Below, piece after piece: positions 16,646-25,172 of a DNA stretch of 58,421 bases (its first letter is position 1; every line of letters starts with the position of its first letter). The notes below the pieces were generated by a model. The model saw only the letters and a program-made list of their open reading frames with translations. It had not been told where the DNA came from and made no database searches. The DNA is from an uncultured Bacteroidales bacterium. GTDB lineage: Bacteria > Bacteroidota > Bacteroidia > Bacteroidales > Muribaculaceae. The translations under genes were made by a program, and so were the position numbers. The stretch lies in assembly GCA_947173955.1 (NCBI GenBank), contig CAMWHE010000011.1:1-58421 (forward strand), in the 5' to 3' direction.

Positions 16646-17659
16646 ATGGAATTATTTGAAATGCTGACACACCGCGCCAAGGACAATGTCCAGCGCATTG
16701 TGCTCCCGGAAGGAACCGAACCGCGTACGCTCACAGCCGCCGACCGCATCATAGCCGACGGAATAGCCAAAATAATCCTCATCGGCGACCCTGCCGAGAT
16801 CAGGACTCTCGCCAATGAGCTCGGCCTGAAAAACATCGAAAAAGCCACTGTCATCAACCCGGCCGACGAGAGCGTGATAGACCGCTACGCACCTCTCTTC
16901 TACGAGCTCCGCAAGAACAAGGGAATCACGATGGAGGAGGCGCGCCTGACCACAGCCAATCCGCTCTATCTGGGATGTCTGCTCGTCAAGTCGGGCGACG
17001 CCGACGGCCAGGTGGCCGGCGCACTGAATACGACAGGCAATGTGCTTCGCGCCGCCTTCCAGGTGATCAAGACGCAGCCGGGCATCAGTGTAGTCTCCGG
17101 CGCTTTCCTGATGCTGCTGCCCAAGGGGCTGCCCTACGGGACCAACGGCATCATGGTCTTCGCCGACTGCGCCGTCGTGCCTGACCCCACTGCTCCCGAG
17201 CTTGCCCAGATAGCCATCTCAGCCGCACAGACCGCCCGCGACCTTGCCGGCATAGAGCCGCGCGTGGCCATGCTCAGCTTCTCGACCAAGGGGAGCGCCC
17301 GGTCAGAGCGTGTCGACAAGGTGATCGAAGCCCTGAAGATAGCCAAGGAGATGAAGCCCGACCTGATCATCGATGGCGAACTGCAGGCCGACGCCGCCAT
17401 CGTGCCCGGCGTATGCCAGAGCAAAGCGCCCAACAGCCCGCTGAGCGGACGCGCCAACGTGCTCATCTTCCCGTCGCTCGAAGTGGGCAACATAGCCTAT
17501 AAGCTTGTGCAGCGCCTCGGCGGAGTCCAGGCTGTAGGTCCCGTTCTCCAGGGTCTCGCCGCTCCCGTCAACGACCTCTCCCGCGGATGCTTCCCCGAAG
17601 ACATCTACAAGACCATCATCATGACCTGCAATCAGGCTATCGGACTGAAAAACAAGTAA
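16646..17659 (+). CDS. Pta, phosphate acetyltransferase
   Basis: A 337-residue short-form Pta made only of the catalytic domain. It interconverts acetyl-CoA and acetyl phosphate. Family segments include TTANPLYLGCLLVKSGDADG and GRANVLIFPSLEVGNIAYKL. The gene is followed 22 bases later by ackA, giving the usual acetate-forming pathway that makes ATP during fermentation. Confidence 0.96.
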   Translation: MELFEMLTHRAKDNVQRIVLPEGTEPRTLTAADRIIADGIAKIILIGDPAEIRTLANELGLKNIEKATVINPADESVIDRYAPLFYELRKNKGITMEEARLTTANPLYLGCLLVKSGDADGQVAGALNTTGNVLRAAFQVIKTQPGISVVSGAFLMLLPKGLPYGTNGIMVFADCAVVPDPTAPELAQIAISAAQTARDLAGIEPRVAMLSFSTKGSARSERVDKVIEALKIAKEMKPDLIIDGELQADAAIVPGVCQSKAPNSPLSGRANVLIFPSLEVGNIAYKLVQRLGGVQAVGPVLQGLAAPVNDLSRGCFPEDIYKTIIMTCNQAIGLKNK

Positions 17660-17681
17660 TCAACTATTTCACTGAAGAATC

Positions 17682-18881
17682 ATGAAAATATTAGTGCTCA
17701 ACTGCGGCAGCAGCTCCGTAAAATATAAACTCATCGACACCGCCACCGACGCTACCCTCGCCGAGGGAGGCGCCGAGAAGATTGGACTGGCTGACGGCTT
17801 CCTCAAATACAAGAAGCCGGACGGCACCAAAGAGATACGCCCCCTCGGTTTCACCGACCACAAGGGCGCTGTCGAAGCTATCCTCGCCAACCTGACCGAC
17901 CCGGTGGCAGGCTGTATCAAGTCGTACAGCGAGATCGACGCCGTAGGCCACCGTGTGGTGCATGGCGCCGAGAAGTTCAACAAGAGCGTGCTGATCACAC
18001 CCGAAGTGCTCCAGCAGGTCAAGGACTGCTACGACCTCGCTCCACTGCACAATCCGGCCAACGTCACCGGCATCGAAGCCATCGAGGCAGTCCTCCCCGG
18101 CATCAAGCAGGTAGCCGTGTTTGACACGGCATTCCATCAGACCATGCCCGCCAAGAGCTTCATGTATGCCCTCCCCTACAAATACTACAAAGAGGACGGT
18201 GTGCGCCGCTACGGCTTCCACGGCACCAGTCACCGCTACGTCTCACAGCGTGTCGGCGAATTCCTCGGTGTCGACATCTTCGACAAGAAGATCATCACCT
18301 GCCATATAGGCAACGGTGGCTCGATCACGGCCGTACTCAACGGCAAGAGCGTCGACACCTCGATGGGTCTGACCCCGACGGAAGGCCTGATGATGGGCAC
18401 ACGCGTGGGCGACGTCGACCCCGGAGCGCTCGCATTCCTGATGAAGAAACACAACATGAGCGCCGACTCGCTTCAGAAGATGATCAACAAGGAGAGCGGC
18501 ATGGCCGGCGTCAGCGAGATCTCGAGCGACATGCGCGAAATCGAGGCCGCGGTCAACGCCGGCAACGAGCGCGCCATCATGGCTCTTGAGATGTATGAGC
18601 AGCGTATCATCAAATACATCGGAGCCTACGCAGCCGAGATGGGTGGTGTCGACATCATCGTCTTCACCGGCGGTGTCGGAGAGAATCAGACCGGCGTGCG
18701 CGCCAATGTGTGCCGTCCGCTCGCCTTCATGGGCGTGGAAATCGACGAGCAGCTCAACGCCAAGGTACGCGGCGAGGAAGCCGAGATCTCCACTCCGGCA
18801 TCCAGAGTCAAAGTATGCGTAATCCCCACCGACGAGGAGCTGATGATAGCCCGCGACACCCGCGACATCGTATCTAAATAA
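17682..18881 (+). CDS. AckA, acetate kinase
   Basis: A 399-residue acetate kinase with the N-terminal NCGSSSVKYKL motif, the HGTSHRYVS segment and the GGVGENQ nucleotide-binding loop. It transfers phosphate from acetyl phosphate to ADP. It is co-directional with pta at a 22-base gap and is 16 bases before ddh. Confidence 0.97.
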   Translation: MKILVLNCGSSSVKYKLIDTATDATLAEGGAEKIGLADGFLKYKKPDGTKEIRPLGFTDHKGAVEAILANLTDPVAGCIKSYSEIDAVGHRVVHGAEKFNKSVLITPEVLQQVKDCYDLAPLHNPANVTGIEAIEAVLPGIKQVAVFDTAFHQTMPAKSFMYALPYKYYKEDGVRRYGFHGTSHRYVSQRVGEFLGVDIFDKKIITCHIGNGGSITAVLNGKSVDTSMGLTPTEGLMMGTRVGDVDPGALAFLMKKHNMSADSLQKMINKESGMAGVSEISSDMREIEAAVNAGNERAIMALEMYEQRIIKYIGAYAAEMGGVDIIVFTGGVGENQTGVRANVCRPLAFMGVEIDEQLNAKVRGEEAEISTPASRVKVCVIPTDEELMIARDTRDIVSK

Positions 18882-18897
18882 CATCCCCTGACCGACT

Positions 18898-19794
18898 ATG
18901 GAAAAGATAAAAGCAGCAATCGTAGGCTACGGCAACATAGGCCATTATGTGCTTGACGCCGTCCTCGAAGCCCCCGATATGGAGGTAGCCGGCATCGTGC
19001 GTCGCTCCGTCAAGGAGATACCTGCCGAACTCAAGCCCTACAAGGTTGTCACCGACATAGCCGAGCTCGGCAAGGTCGATGTCGCCATCCTCTGCACCCC
19101 GACCCGCGAGGTGAAGCATTACGCCGAGAAATATCTCACCATGGGGATCAATACCGTCGACAGCTTCGACATCCACGGCGACATTCCCGCCCTGCGCCGC
19201 GCCCTCGGAGAGGTAGCCGTCTCGCACGGCACAGTGGCTATCATCTCGGCCGGCTGGGATCCGGGCAGCGACTCTATCGTGCGCACCCTCATGGAAGCTG
19301 CCGCCCCCAAGGGACTGACCTACACCAACTTCGGCCCCGGCATGAGCATGGGTCACTCCGTCTGCGTACGCTCCAAAGTCGGTGTAAAGGACGCGCTTTC
19401 GATGACCATACCCCTCGGCACGGGCATCCATCGCCGCATGGTCTATGTAGAGCTGGAGCCGGGAGCTTCACTTGAAGAGGTGACCGCCGCCGTCAAGGCC
19501 GACCCCTACTTCGCCTCCGACGAGACCCACGTCATGGCCGTCGATTCCGTGGACGCCGTGCGCGATATGGGTCACGGAGTCCACATGACCCGCAAGGGAG
19601 TCTCGGGCCGAACCCACTCCCAGCGCTTTGAGTTCTCTATGGCCATCAACAACCCGGCCCTGACAGCCCAGATACTCGTCGGAGCGGCACGCGCCGCCAT
19701 GCGCCAGCGCCCCGGCTGCTACACGATGATCGAGATACCGGTCATCGATCTGCTGCCCGGCGACCGCGAGCAGCTTGTAGCCCACCTCGTCTGA
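18898..19794 (+). CDS. Ddh, meso-diaminopimelate dehydrogenase
   Basis: A 298-residue NADP-dependent enzyme with the Rossmann loop GYGNIG (residues 11-16). It makes meso-diaminopimelate from tetrahydrodipicolinate in one step, for lysine and peptidoglycan. AGWDPGSDS and GMSMGHS are family segments. It is the last gene of the pta-ackA run and is followed by two hairpin terminators. Confidence 0.93.
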   Translation: MEKIKAAIVGYGNIGHYVLDAVLEAPDMEVAGIVRRSVKEIPAELKPYKVVTDIAELGKVDVAILCTPTREVKHYAEKYLTMGINTVDSFDIHGDIPALRRALGEVAVSHGTVAIISAGWDPGSDSIVRTLMEAAAPKGLTYTNFGPGMSMGHSVCVRSKVGVKDALSMTIPLGTGIHRRMVYVELEPGASLEEVTAAVKADPYFASDETHVMAVDSVDAVRDMGHGVHMTRKGVSGRTHSQRFEFSMAINNPALTAQILVGAARAAMRQRPGCYTMIEIPVIDLLPGDREQLVAHLV

Positions 19795-19819
19795 GCCGAT
19801 ACCGATTACCGAATTTTGC

Positions 19820-19853
19820 ATCTCGCGGAGCCTCGCTGCTTCGCGAGATTTTT
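19820..19853 (+). terminator. Terminator after ddh
   Basis: Stem ATCTCGCG (19820-19827) with CGCGAGAT (19842-19849), followed by a short T run. Confidence 0.75.
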
Positions 19854-19856
19854 GTT

Positions 19857-19877
19857 CTCTCGCAGATTCACGCGGAT
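19857..19877. repeat. Dispersed short repeat, copy 1
   Basis: This 21-base stretch, containing TCGCAGATTCACGCGGAT, recurs with one change at 57993-58013. Both copies are intergenic. Degenerate GCAGATT-ACGCGGAT repeats are familiar in intergenic DNA of this phylum. Confidence 0.55.
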
Positions 19878-19892
19878 TTTGGAGAGGACAGA

Positions 19893-19920
19893 AAAAGACC
19901 CGCTCGGTGGCGGGTCTTTT
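19893..19920. terminator. Bidirectional terminator between ddh and LRR gene
   Basis: A perfect 11-bp stem, AAAAGACCCGC (19893-19903) with GCGGGTCTTTT (19910-19920). The A and T tails let it serve both converging genes. Confidence 0.85.
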
Positions 19921-19964
19921 CGCATAATCCGTATCTCTGCCGGCATCAGAAATGCCGGAATGGC

Positions 19965-21623
19965 TTAAAATGATGAGTTGACATAAATTTTACGGGTGAT
20001 ATATCCCTGACGGACGAAGTAGAATCCCTTTGAGAGTCGGGCTTCCGACCATAGTCCCTTATAGAGCATAATCCCCTGGAGATTGTAGACCTCGATGATC
20101 GCGGAGTCAGAAGTCTCTATCTCATCGACCGACGTAGTCACGTCTGACACTACTATTACCGTCACGGTAGTCTTGACCCCACTGGCCGCTGTAATCGTAA
20201 TTTCCGCAGTTCCGGGAGCGATGGCTGTTATCTTGCCATCAGCATCTACCGTTGCCACATCAGGGTCAGAACTCTCAAATATGAGAGTCTTGACGGTAAC
20301 ATCTTCAGGCGAGAATCCCACCTCTAAATCAACCGACTGCCCAACTTTCATATCAAACTTATTGTCGTTAGCATTCTCAATAGTAATGGACTCAGCATCT
20401 ACTATACTGGATATATTACTAAAGTTTTTCCAATCAAAAGCCTCTTTATAAAGAGGAATACTTGCATTTGGAACAATCAGCGGAACCTTATATGTATCAA
20501 TACTAAAAGCTGCGCTCCCACCTATCACGGGAGGAGTAGTTGTTTCGCAAATAACTTTATCAAATTTGCTGCTGGAGAAAGCAGCTTTGCCGATAGAGGT
20601 AACAGAGTTGCCAATTGTCAGCGTTCCAGTCAGGCCGGAACATCTGTAGAAAGCATAGTCGCCGACTGTCGTGACAGAATTTGGAATTGTCAAAGAACCG
20701 GTCAGGCCAGAGCACTCTTCGAAAGCGGACTTGCCGATGGAATTGACGGAGTTGGGAATAGTCAAAGAGCCGGTCAGGCCAGAGCACCTTAAAAAAGCAT
20801 CATCAGAGATATAAGTAACATAATTACTTATGGTGAGATTGGATAGTTTAGTTTTGGAATAGAAAGGTGATCCTATACCCCCTTCGGAAGAAGAGAATGA
20901 AAAACTTCTACCCACATATAAAGTTTCAATTGGAACACTATCAAAAACCCTAGATCCAAAGTCTAGAGTAGTATAACCATCTTCAATAGTGATTTCTATT
21001 AGACTTAGGCAACCGTTAAAAGCATTATCGCCGATCGAAGAGACAGAGTTTGGGATGGTCAGCGATCCGGTCAGACCGGAGCAGCCTCGGAAAGCGGATT
21101 GGCCTATAGAAGTAACGGAGTTTGGGATGATCAGCGATCCTGTTAGGCCGGAGCATCTGTAGAAAGCGTATTCGCCGATCGAAGAGACGGAGTTTGGGAT
21201 GAACACCGAGGTCAGCCCTGAGCAATTGGAGAAAGCCCAGTTGCCGATGGTAGTGACGGAGGTGGGGATCGTCAGCGAGCCGGTCAGGCCGGAGCAACCG
21301 TCGAAAGACTGAAGTCCGATAGACGTTATAGAGTTAGGAATCATTACTGATGTAAGCCCGGTACAGCTCCGAAAAGCATTCTCTCCTATCGAAGTGACTG
21401 AATAGCTCGTTCCTGAATATGTTACTTTTTCGGGTATTACGACAGGACCGGTGTATTCATTGGAGAATGAGTCATATCTATTCCCGCGAAATGTTACTTC
21501 GACTTCGGTTGAAGAGAGCTCGTTGTAGTAGATTCCGTCTACCTCAAAGTCGTGTGCCGAAGCTATTGCCGGCAAGAGCATGGCCACAATGAGCGGCCAT
21601 AGCCTGAAAAATGTTTTGTTCAT
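19965..21623 (-). CDS. BspA-like leucine-rich repeat surface protein, T9SS cargo
   Basis: A 552-residue secreted protein. A signal peptide ends near IASAHD. About ten BspA-type LRR units follow (residues 60-370), with the consensus GCSGLTGSLTIPNSVTSIG. A BIG2-type Ig-like domain (about 405-490, with SSDPDVATVDADGKITAI) comes next, then a C-terminal T9SS sorting domain (VYNLQGIMLYKG to the end). Known BspA-like proteins bind host matrix or other cells; the ligand here is unknown. The LRR DNA is a near-identical tandem repeat and could change copy number. Base composition is somewhat more AT-rich than its neighbours. A candidate switchable promoter lies upstream. Confidence 0.88.
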   Translation of the reverse strand: MNKTFFRLWPLIVAMLLPAIASAHDFEVDGIYYNELSSTEVEVTFRGNRYDSFSNEYTGPVVIPEKVTYSGTSYSVTSIGENAFRSCTGLTSVMIPNSITSIGLQSFDGCSGLTGSLTIPTSVTTIGNWAFSNCSGLTSVFIPNSVSSIGEYAFYRCSGLTGSLIIPNSVTSIGQSAFRGCSGLTGSLTIPNSVSSIGDNAFNGCLSLIEITIEDGYTTLDFGSRVFDSVPIETLYVGRSFSFSSSEGGIGSPFYSKTKLSNLTISNYVTYISDDAFLRCSGLTGSLTIPNSVNSIGKSAFEECSGLTGSLTIPNSVTTVGDYAFYRCSGLTGTLTIGNSVTSIGKAAFSSSKFDKVICETTTPPVIGGSAAFSIDTYKVPLIVPNASIPLYKEAFDWKNFSNISSIVDAESITIENANDNKFDMKVGQSVDLEVGFSPEDVTVKTLIFESSDPDVATVDADGKITAIAPGTAEITITAASGVKTTVTVIVVSDVTTSVDEIETSDSAIIEVYNLQGIMLYKGLWSEARLSKGFYFVRQGYITRKIYVNSSF

Positions 21624-21703
21624 TACAATTTCATCTTGGCTGTGTTGTCCCCGAAGGCTCGACGGGAACGGAAAAGGAGGTAAAACTATCCGGCAGACAG
21701 CAT

Positions 21704-21789
21704 AAAAAAAGAGTGAGCCTTTTTCAGTAATTCCTCACACGGGCTCTGGACTGCCTCCCAAGTGAACTACACAAAAATCAACTCACTCT
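21704..21789 (-). terminator. Terminator-like stem in LRR gene leader
   Basis: On the minus strand AGAGTGAG (21789-21782) can pair with CTCACTCT (21717-21710), followed at once by seven T (21710-21704). A competing shorter stem, GAGCC (21746-21742) with GGCTC (21719-21715), shares bases with it. The structure lies between the -7 box at 21940-21947 and the LRR start. It could end a short RNA or act as an attenuator. Confidence 0.4.
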
Positions 21790-21990
21790 CAGCCGGGATA
21801 TATCGATAGCAGATATATGCGCAACCGAGAAAGAGCGTCTTCCTGCTTGTCTACTTGGGGCGAATTGTCCAGATTCGTATGAGCGACTTGCTGAAACGCT
21901 TTTCTTATATGTCTGTGACAGGCTTAGCCTGCACGGCTACAAAGATAGTGATTATTTTTGGAAGGCGCTCTATCGGTGAGTTGATTTTTG
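21772..21990. repeat. 15-bp inverted repeat pair (possible invertible segment)
   Basis: CAAAAATCAACTCAC at 21772-21786 is the exact reverse complement of 21976-21990. The arms enclose 189 bases that hold a minus-strand -7 box (21940-21947). The spacing and content fit an invertible promoter. No gene lies between this region and the LRR start. Confidence 0.6.
21940..21947 (-). promoter_or_regulatory. -7 box pointing at the LRR gene
   Basis: The minus strand reads TATCTTTG, matching TAnnTTTG. No -33 TTTG is found at 19-20 bases. If used, the leader to the LRR start codon is about 310 bases. Confidence 0.5.
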
Positions 21991-22149
21991 ACTGTTAATT
22001 AACAGACATTGCCCTGTTTATAGTATAAATAGTATGGGTCGCGGGGGAGGGCGTCTCGCAGGGATAGTAGGGGAAGTGAAGCCACTCCGCGGCTTTCCGT
22101 CGGTTGGGTGCGTCTGTCCCGGGCTGGCAATAAGATTGCTCCCGAGAAA

Positions 22150-22690
22150 TGACACCTGCCGGGCAGGTGTCGGCAGAGTAGCGTGGCGGTTTTCCTTATA
22201 CCCACCGCACGTGCAGAGCATGTGCGAGCAATACACATCTGCTTTAATCGGCGGCCTACGGACGCCCCTCTGTGACGGCGAGGGCGAGATGGACGATTAT
22301 GCTATCAAACTGCTTGCACCCGCGCTGCGGGTGCAGTGGGAAAGGATGGCTGTTATCGTGGGGTTTCGCCTGTGGCTCAACCGCCACGCTACTATGCTGC
22401 CACGCGCTAACGCGGTGGCAACGCTCTACACTTAGCGGCTATTAGGTGTTTCGGCGGCCTACGGACGCCCCTCTGTGATGGCGAGGGTGAAATGGACGAT
22501 TATGCTGTCAAACTGCTTGCACCCACGCTGCGGGTGCAGTGGGAAAGGATGGCTGTTATCGTGGGGTTTCGCCTCCGGCTCAACCGCCACGCTACTATGC
22601 TGCCACGCGCTAACGCGGTGGTAACGCTCTACACTAACCCAGTATAATCGGCGGGCTACGGACGTCCCTCTGTGACAGCGAGGGCGGGGA
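22150..22690. repeat. Second REP-like array
   Basis: Two long tandem units start at 22249 and 22452, with a truncated third at 22649 (period about 200). Each contains GCACCCGC/GCGGGTGC, the GGGGTTTCGCC and CAACCGCCACGC runs, and a CCACGCG/CGCGGTGG stem. An inverted, internally shortened copy lies at about 22150-22235 (GTAGCGTGGCGGTT and a GCACGTGC hairpin). These match the element beside the transposase at 226-345. Open frames here follow the repeat and are not convincing genes. Together with the leader region this explains the gene-free stretch 21624-22693. Confidence 0.8.
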
Positions 22691-22693
22691 GGC

Positions 22694-23284
22694 TCAGCAG
22701 GCGGGTATGATGACGGAGGAGGAGCGGCGGCTCTTGGGGGTGCGGAAATATGTCGAGGCGGCCTCGGTAAGGGGTTTGAGATAGCCGGTGACGAAATTGA
22801 ACATATTGGTCAGGTTGGTCGAGACGATGCGTGCCATCTCGTCCTCAGCCTCGTAGGCCGCAACCACGCGTCTGACGGCATCGACCGCCGCGGGAAAGTT
22901 CTGCCGGATCCAGAGCAGGCGTCGGGCGACGCTTTCGTTGATCTTCACCTCGAGAGTCCCGGGTTTGACACCGGCGCGCTGGCGATACAGAGTCTCGAAG
23001 GCATTGTTTTTCGACTGACGGGCGGCTTCGGCGGCCTGCTCGGCCTCGCGGCGGGCACGGGCCTCGGCGCGGCGGCGTGAGAGCTCGACGCGGTGCTGGA
23101 GTTTCTGTATCAGTTTCTGAATGACAGGGTGGCAGCCGGCATAGCGGTCAGGGTCGATGTTTTCGGGGTCATTGGCGGCCGACTGGATGATGCTTATGGC
23201 CTGCTCGCGGACGGCGGGGTCGCTGATAGCGAAGATCTCGGAGATATCAGCGATAGAGAGTGTGAGAGTCTTAATGCGATTCAT
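22694..23284 (-). CDS. Unknown helical protein
   Basis: A 196-residue protein starting at ATG 23284, which sits about 22 bases below a good -7 box; longer upstream frames cross the promoter and are rejected. It has no signal peptide and no membrane segment. The middle (about 70-110) is rich in Arg, Ala and Glu and likely a coiled coil. The rest appears alpha-helical, with a serine-rich end. I do not recognise a family. It is divergent from porT, separated by 139 bases. Confidence 0.6.
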   Translation of the reverse strand: MNRIKTLTLSIADISEIFAISDPAVREQAISIIQSAANDPENIDPDRYAGCHPVIQKLIQKLQHRVELSRRRAEARARREAEQAAEAARQSKNNAFETLYRQRAGVKPGTLEVKINESVARRLLWIRQNFPAAVDAVRRVVAAYEAEDEMARIVSTNLTNMFNFVTGYLKPLTEAASTYFRTPKSRRSSSVIIPAC

Positions 23285-23305
23285 AGTATATCTGTTCTTT
23301 GATGG

Positions 23306-23313
23306 CAAAGATA
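23306..23313 (-). promoter_or_regulatory. -7 box of the unknown minus-strand gene
   Basis: The minus strand reads TATCTTTG. The leader would be about 15 bases to the ATG at 23284, which decides that start. No clear -33 TTTG. Confidence 0.55.
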
Positions 23314-23423
23314 ACACCCGCCGGCAGGGGCGCGTATGACAGTTATGCACTTTTGAGAGGAGAATGTCTCCCGCGGATGTGCGCGGGATGCAATAAAATG
23401 GAGCGGGCGGCGTTAAGTAGGTA

Positions 23424-24149
23424 ATGAAACGGGTTAAATACATACTCCTCGGCATCTTAGGGCTCGTCGCCGCGGCCACGGCGTCGGCTCAGAATTTCAA
23501 CGACAAGCTGATGAACAGGCCATACGCCGATCTGCGCCGATGGCATCTGGGCTTCTCCGTCGGACTGCATACAGAGGATATCCGCTTCGCCCACAACGGG
23601 TTCGTCACCGAGGAGGGGGAGACATGGTTTATGGAACAGCCTTCGTTCTCGCCCGGTTTCTGTGTCAACGGTCTTTTCGACCTGCGTCTCAACGACTATT
23701 TTTCGCTCCGATTCACTCCGGGTATGTATTTCGGCAACCGCGAGATCACGATGGTCAATACGTCTGACCCGGAGACTCCGCGTCTGCGGCAGAATATCAA
23801 GAGCGCCTTTGTGGTGCTACCGATCGACCTGAAATTCAACGCCCTGCGCTACCGCAATTCGCGTCCCTACCTGCTTGCCGGAGTCATGCCGGCCTTCGAT
23901 GTGGCCAAGAAGCGGTCAGACTTCCTTAAGCTGAAGTCAAGCGACCTCTATCTGGAGGTGGGGTTCGGATGCGATCTCTACCTGCCTTACTTCAAGTTTG
24001 TGCCGGAGATAAAGTTCTGTTTCGGCCTGTCGGACGTAATCCAGCATGACCGTCCCGACCTCACTGACGACCCGGGGACGCTGAAAATCACGCAGTCGCT
24101 CCGCCGGGCAACGAGCCAGATGGTAGTCCTCACTTTCTATTTCGAATAA
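23424..24149 (+). CDS. PorT, T9SS-associated outer-membrane protein
   Basis: A 241-residue protein with a signal peptide ending at ATASAQ and an eight-strand-like beta-barrel to the terminal residue pair FE. The length and the pattern (VGLHTEDIRFAHNG early, FVVLPIDLKFNALRYRN in the middle) fit PorT/SprT, needed for type IX secretion. It is followed two bases later by porP. The assignment to PorT rests on similarity of layout and on the T9SS neighbours; a generic porin-family label is the alternative. Confidence 0.8.
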   Translation: MKRVKYILLGILGLVAAATASAQNFNDKLMNRPYADLRRWHLGFSVGLHTEDIRFAHNGFVTEEGETWFMEQPSFSPGFCVNGLFDLRLNDYFSLRFTPGMYFGNREITMVNTSDPETPRLRQNIKSAFVVLPIDLKFNALRYRNSRPYLLAGVMPAFDVAKKRSDFLKLKSSDLYLEVGFGCDLYLPYFKFVPEIKFCFGLSDVIQHDRPDLTDDPGTLKITQSLRRATSQMVVLTFYFE

Positions 24150-24151
24150 TC

Positions 24152-25138
24152 ATGACCCGCTCCCTGCGACATATTTTCCTGCTGATCATCGCGCTGACGG
24201 GCGCGTCATACGGCGCCTACGCCCAGAGCGACGCTCAGCTGACGCAATATTTCGAGGTGCCGTCCTACTACAATTCGGGCGCTCTGGGCTCGTCGGACCT
24301 GCTGAAGATCCGCGGCGGCATGAGGATGCAGTGGATCGGCATCCACGGCGCTCCCCGCTCGTTTGTCGCCACGGCCGAGATGCCTGTCAGGCTGATGGGC
24401 AAGCGGCTGGGCGTGGGCCTGGTGACCCAGCAGGAAGGGATCGGCCTCTACAAGAATTTCGGACTGAGCGCTCAGGCGGCCTATCAGCAGCCACTCTTCA
24501 AGGGGAGGCTGTCGATCGGTGTCGGACTGGGATTTATCGACCAGTCGTTCAAGGGGTCGGAGGTCAGCCTGCCCGACGACGATGACTATCACCAGGGGAC
24601 TGACGACGCCATCCCGATGAACGACATCCGGGGTACGGCCTTCGATGTGTCGCTCGGACTGTTCTACACCCACAGGCTCTTCTGGGCCGGCCTTTCGGTC
24701 AATCATCTCAACTCTCCGGTCATCACGCTTGACTCCGAGAGCGGACAGGGGGGCAACGAGGATAATTATGAATTCAAGATAGGGCGCACCGCTTATTTCA
24801 TGGCCGGAAGCAATATTGCCATAAAAAATACGTTATTAGAAGTGATGCCATCGGTGATGGTCAAGACTGATTTCCAGTTTACGACAGGCGAAGTGACGGC
24901 GCGCGTGCGCTACAACAAGTTTCTGACGGCCGGACTGGGATATCGGTGGAAGGATGCGCTGATGGTCATACTGGGAGCCGAATTCAAGGGATTCTTCATC
25001 GGCTACGGCTATGACTATCCGACATCGGCCATCATCAAGGGCTCGAGCGGCAGCCATGAAGTCTTCGCAGGCTACAGTCTGAAGCTCGACTTCTCGGAGA
25101 AAAACAAAAACAAACACAAGAGCATAAGGATAATGTAA
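24152..25138 (+). CDS. PorP/SprF family outer-membrane protein
   Basis: A 328-residue protein with a signal peptide ending near AYAQSD and a beta-barrel. The start of the mature protein, DAQLTQYFEVPSYYNSG, is typical of the PorP/SprF family (type IX secretion or gliding). In P. gingivalis porP precedes porK-L-M-N, and the same order is seen here. It is two bases after porT and 34 bases before gldK. Confidence 0.92.
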   Translation: MTRSLRHIFLLIIALTGASYGAYAQSDAQLTQYFEVPSYYNSGALGSSDLLKIRGGMRMQWIGIHGAPRSFVATAEMPVRLMGKRLGVGLVTQQEGIGLYKNFGLSAQAAYQQPLFKGRLSIGVGLGFIDQSFKGSEVSLPDDDDYHQGTDDAIPMNDIRGTAFDVSLGLFYTHRLFWAGLSVNHLNSPVITLDSESGQGGNEDNYEFKIGRTAYFMAGSNIAIKNTLLEVMPSVMVKTDFQFTTGEVTARVRYNKFLTAGLGYRWKDALMVILGAEFKGFFIGYGYDYPTSAIIKGSSGSHEVFAGYSLKLDFSEKNKNKHKSIRIM

Positions 25139-25172
25139 GCATCCCCCAAGCTCGCCAATCATAACAGTTCTG

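Noticed and set aside
21704..21947. TPP riboswitch (a CTGAGA string is present)
   Set aside because: The other conserved THI-box elements are absent and the downstream gene is an LRR protein.
22034..22435. A 133-codon frame in the second array
   Set aside because: It is made of palindromic repeat units; the frame is not kept in the neighbouring copy.
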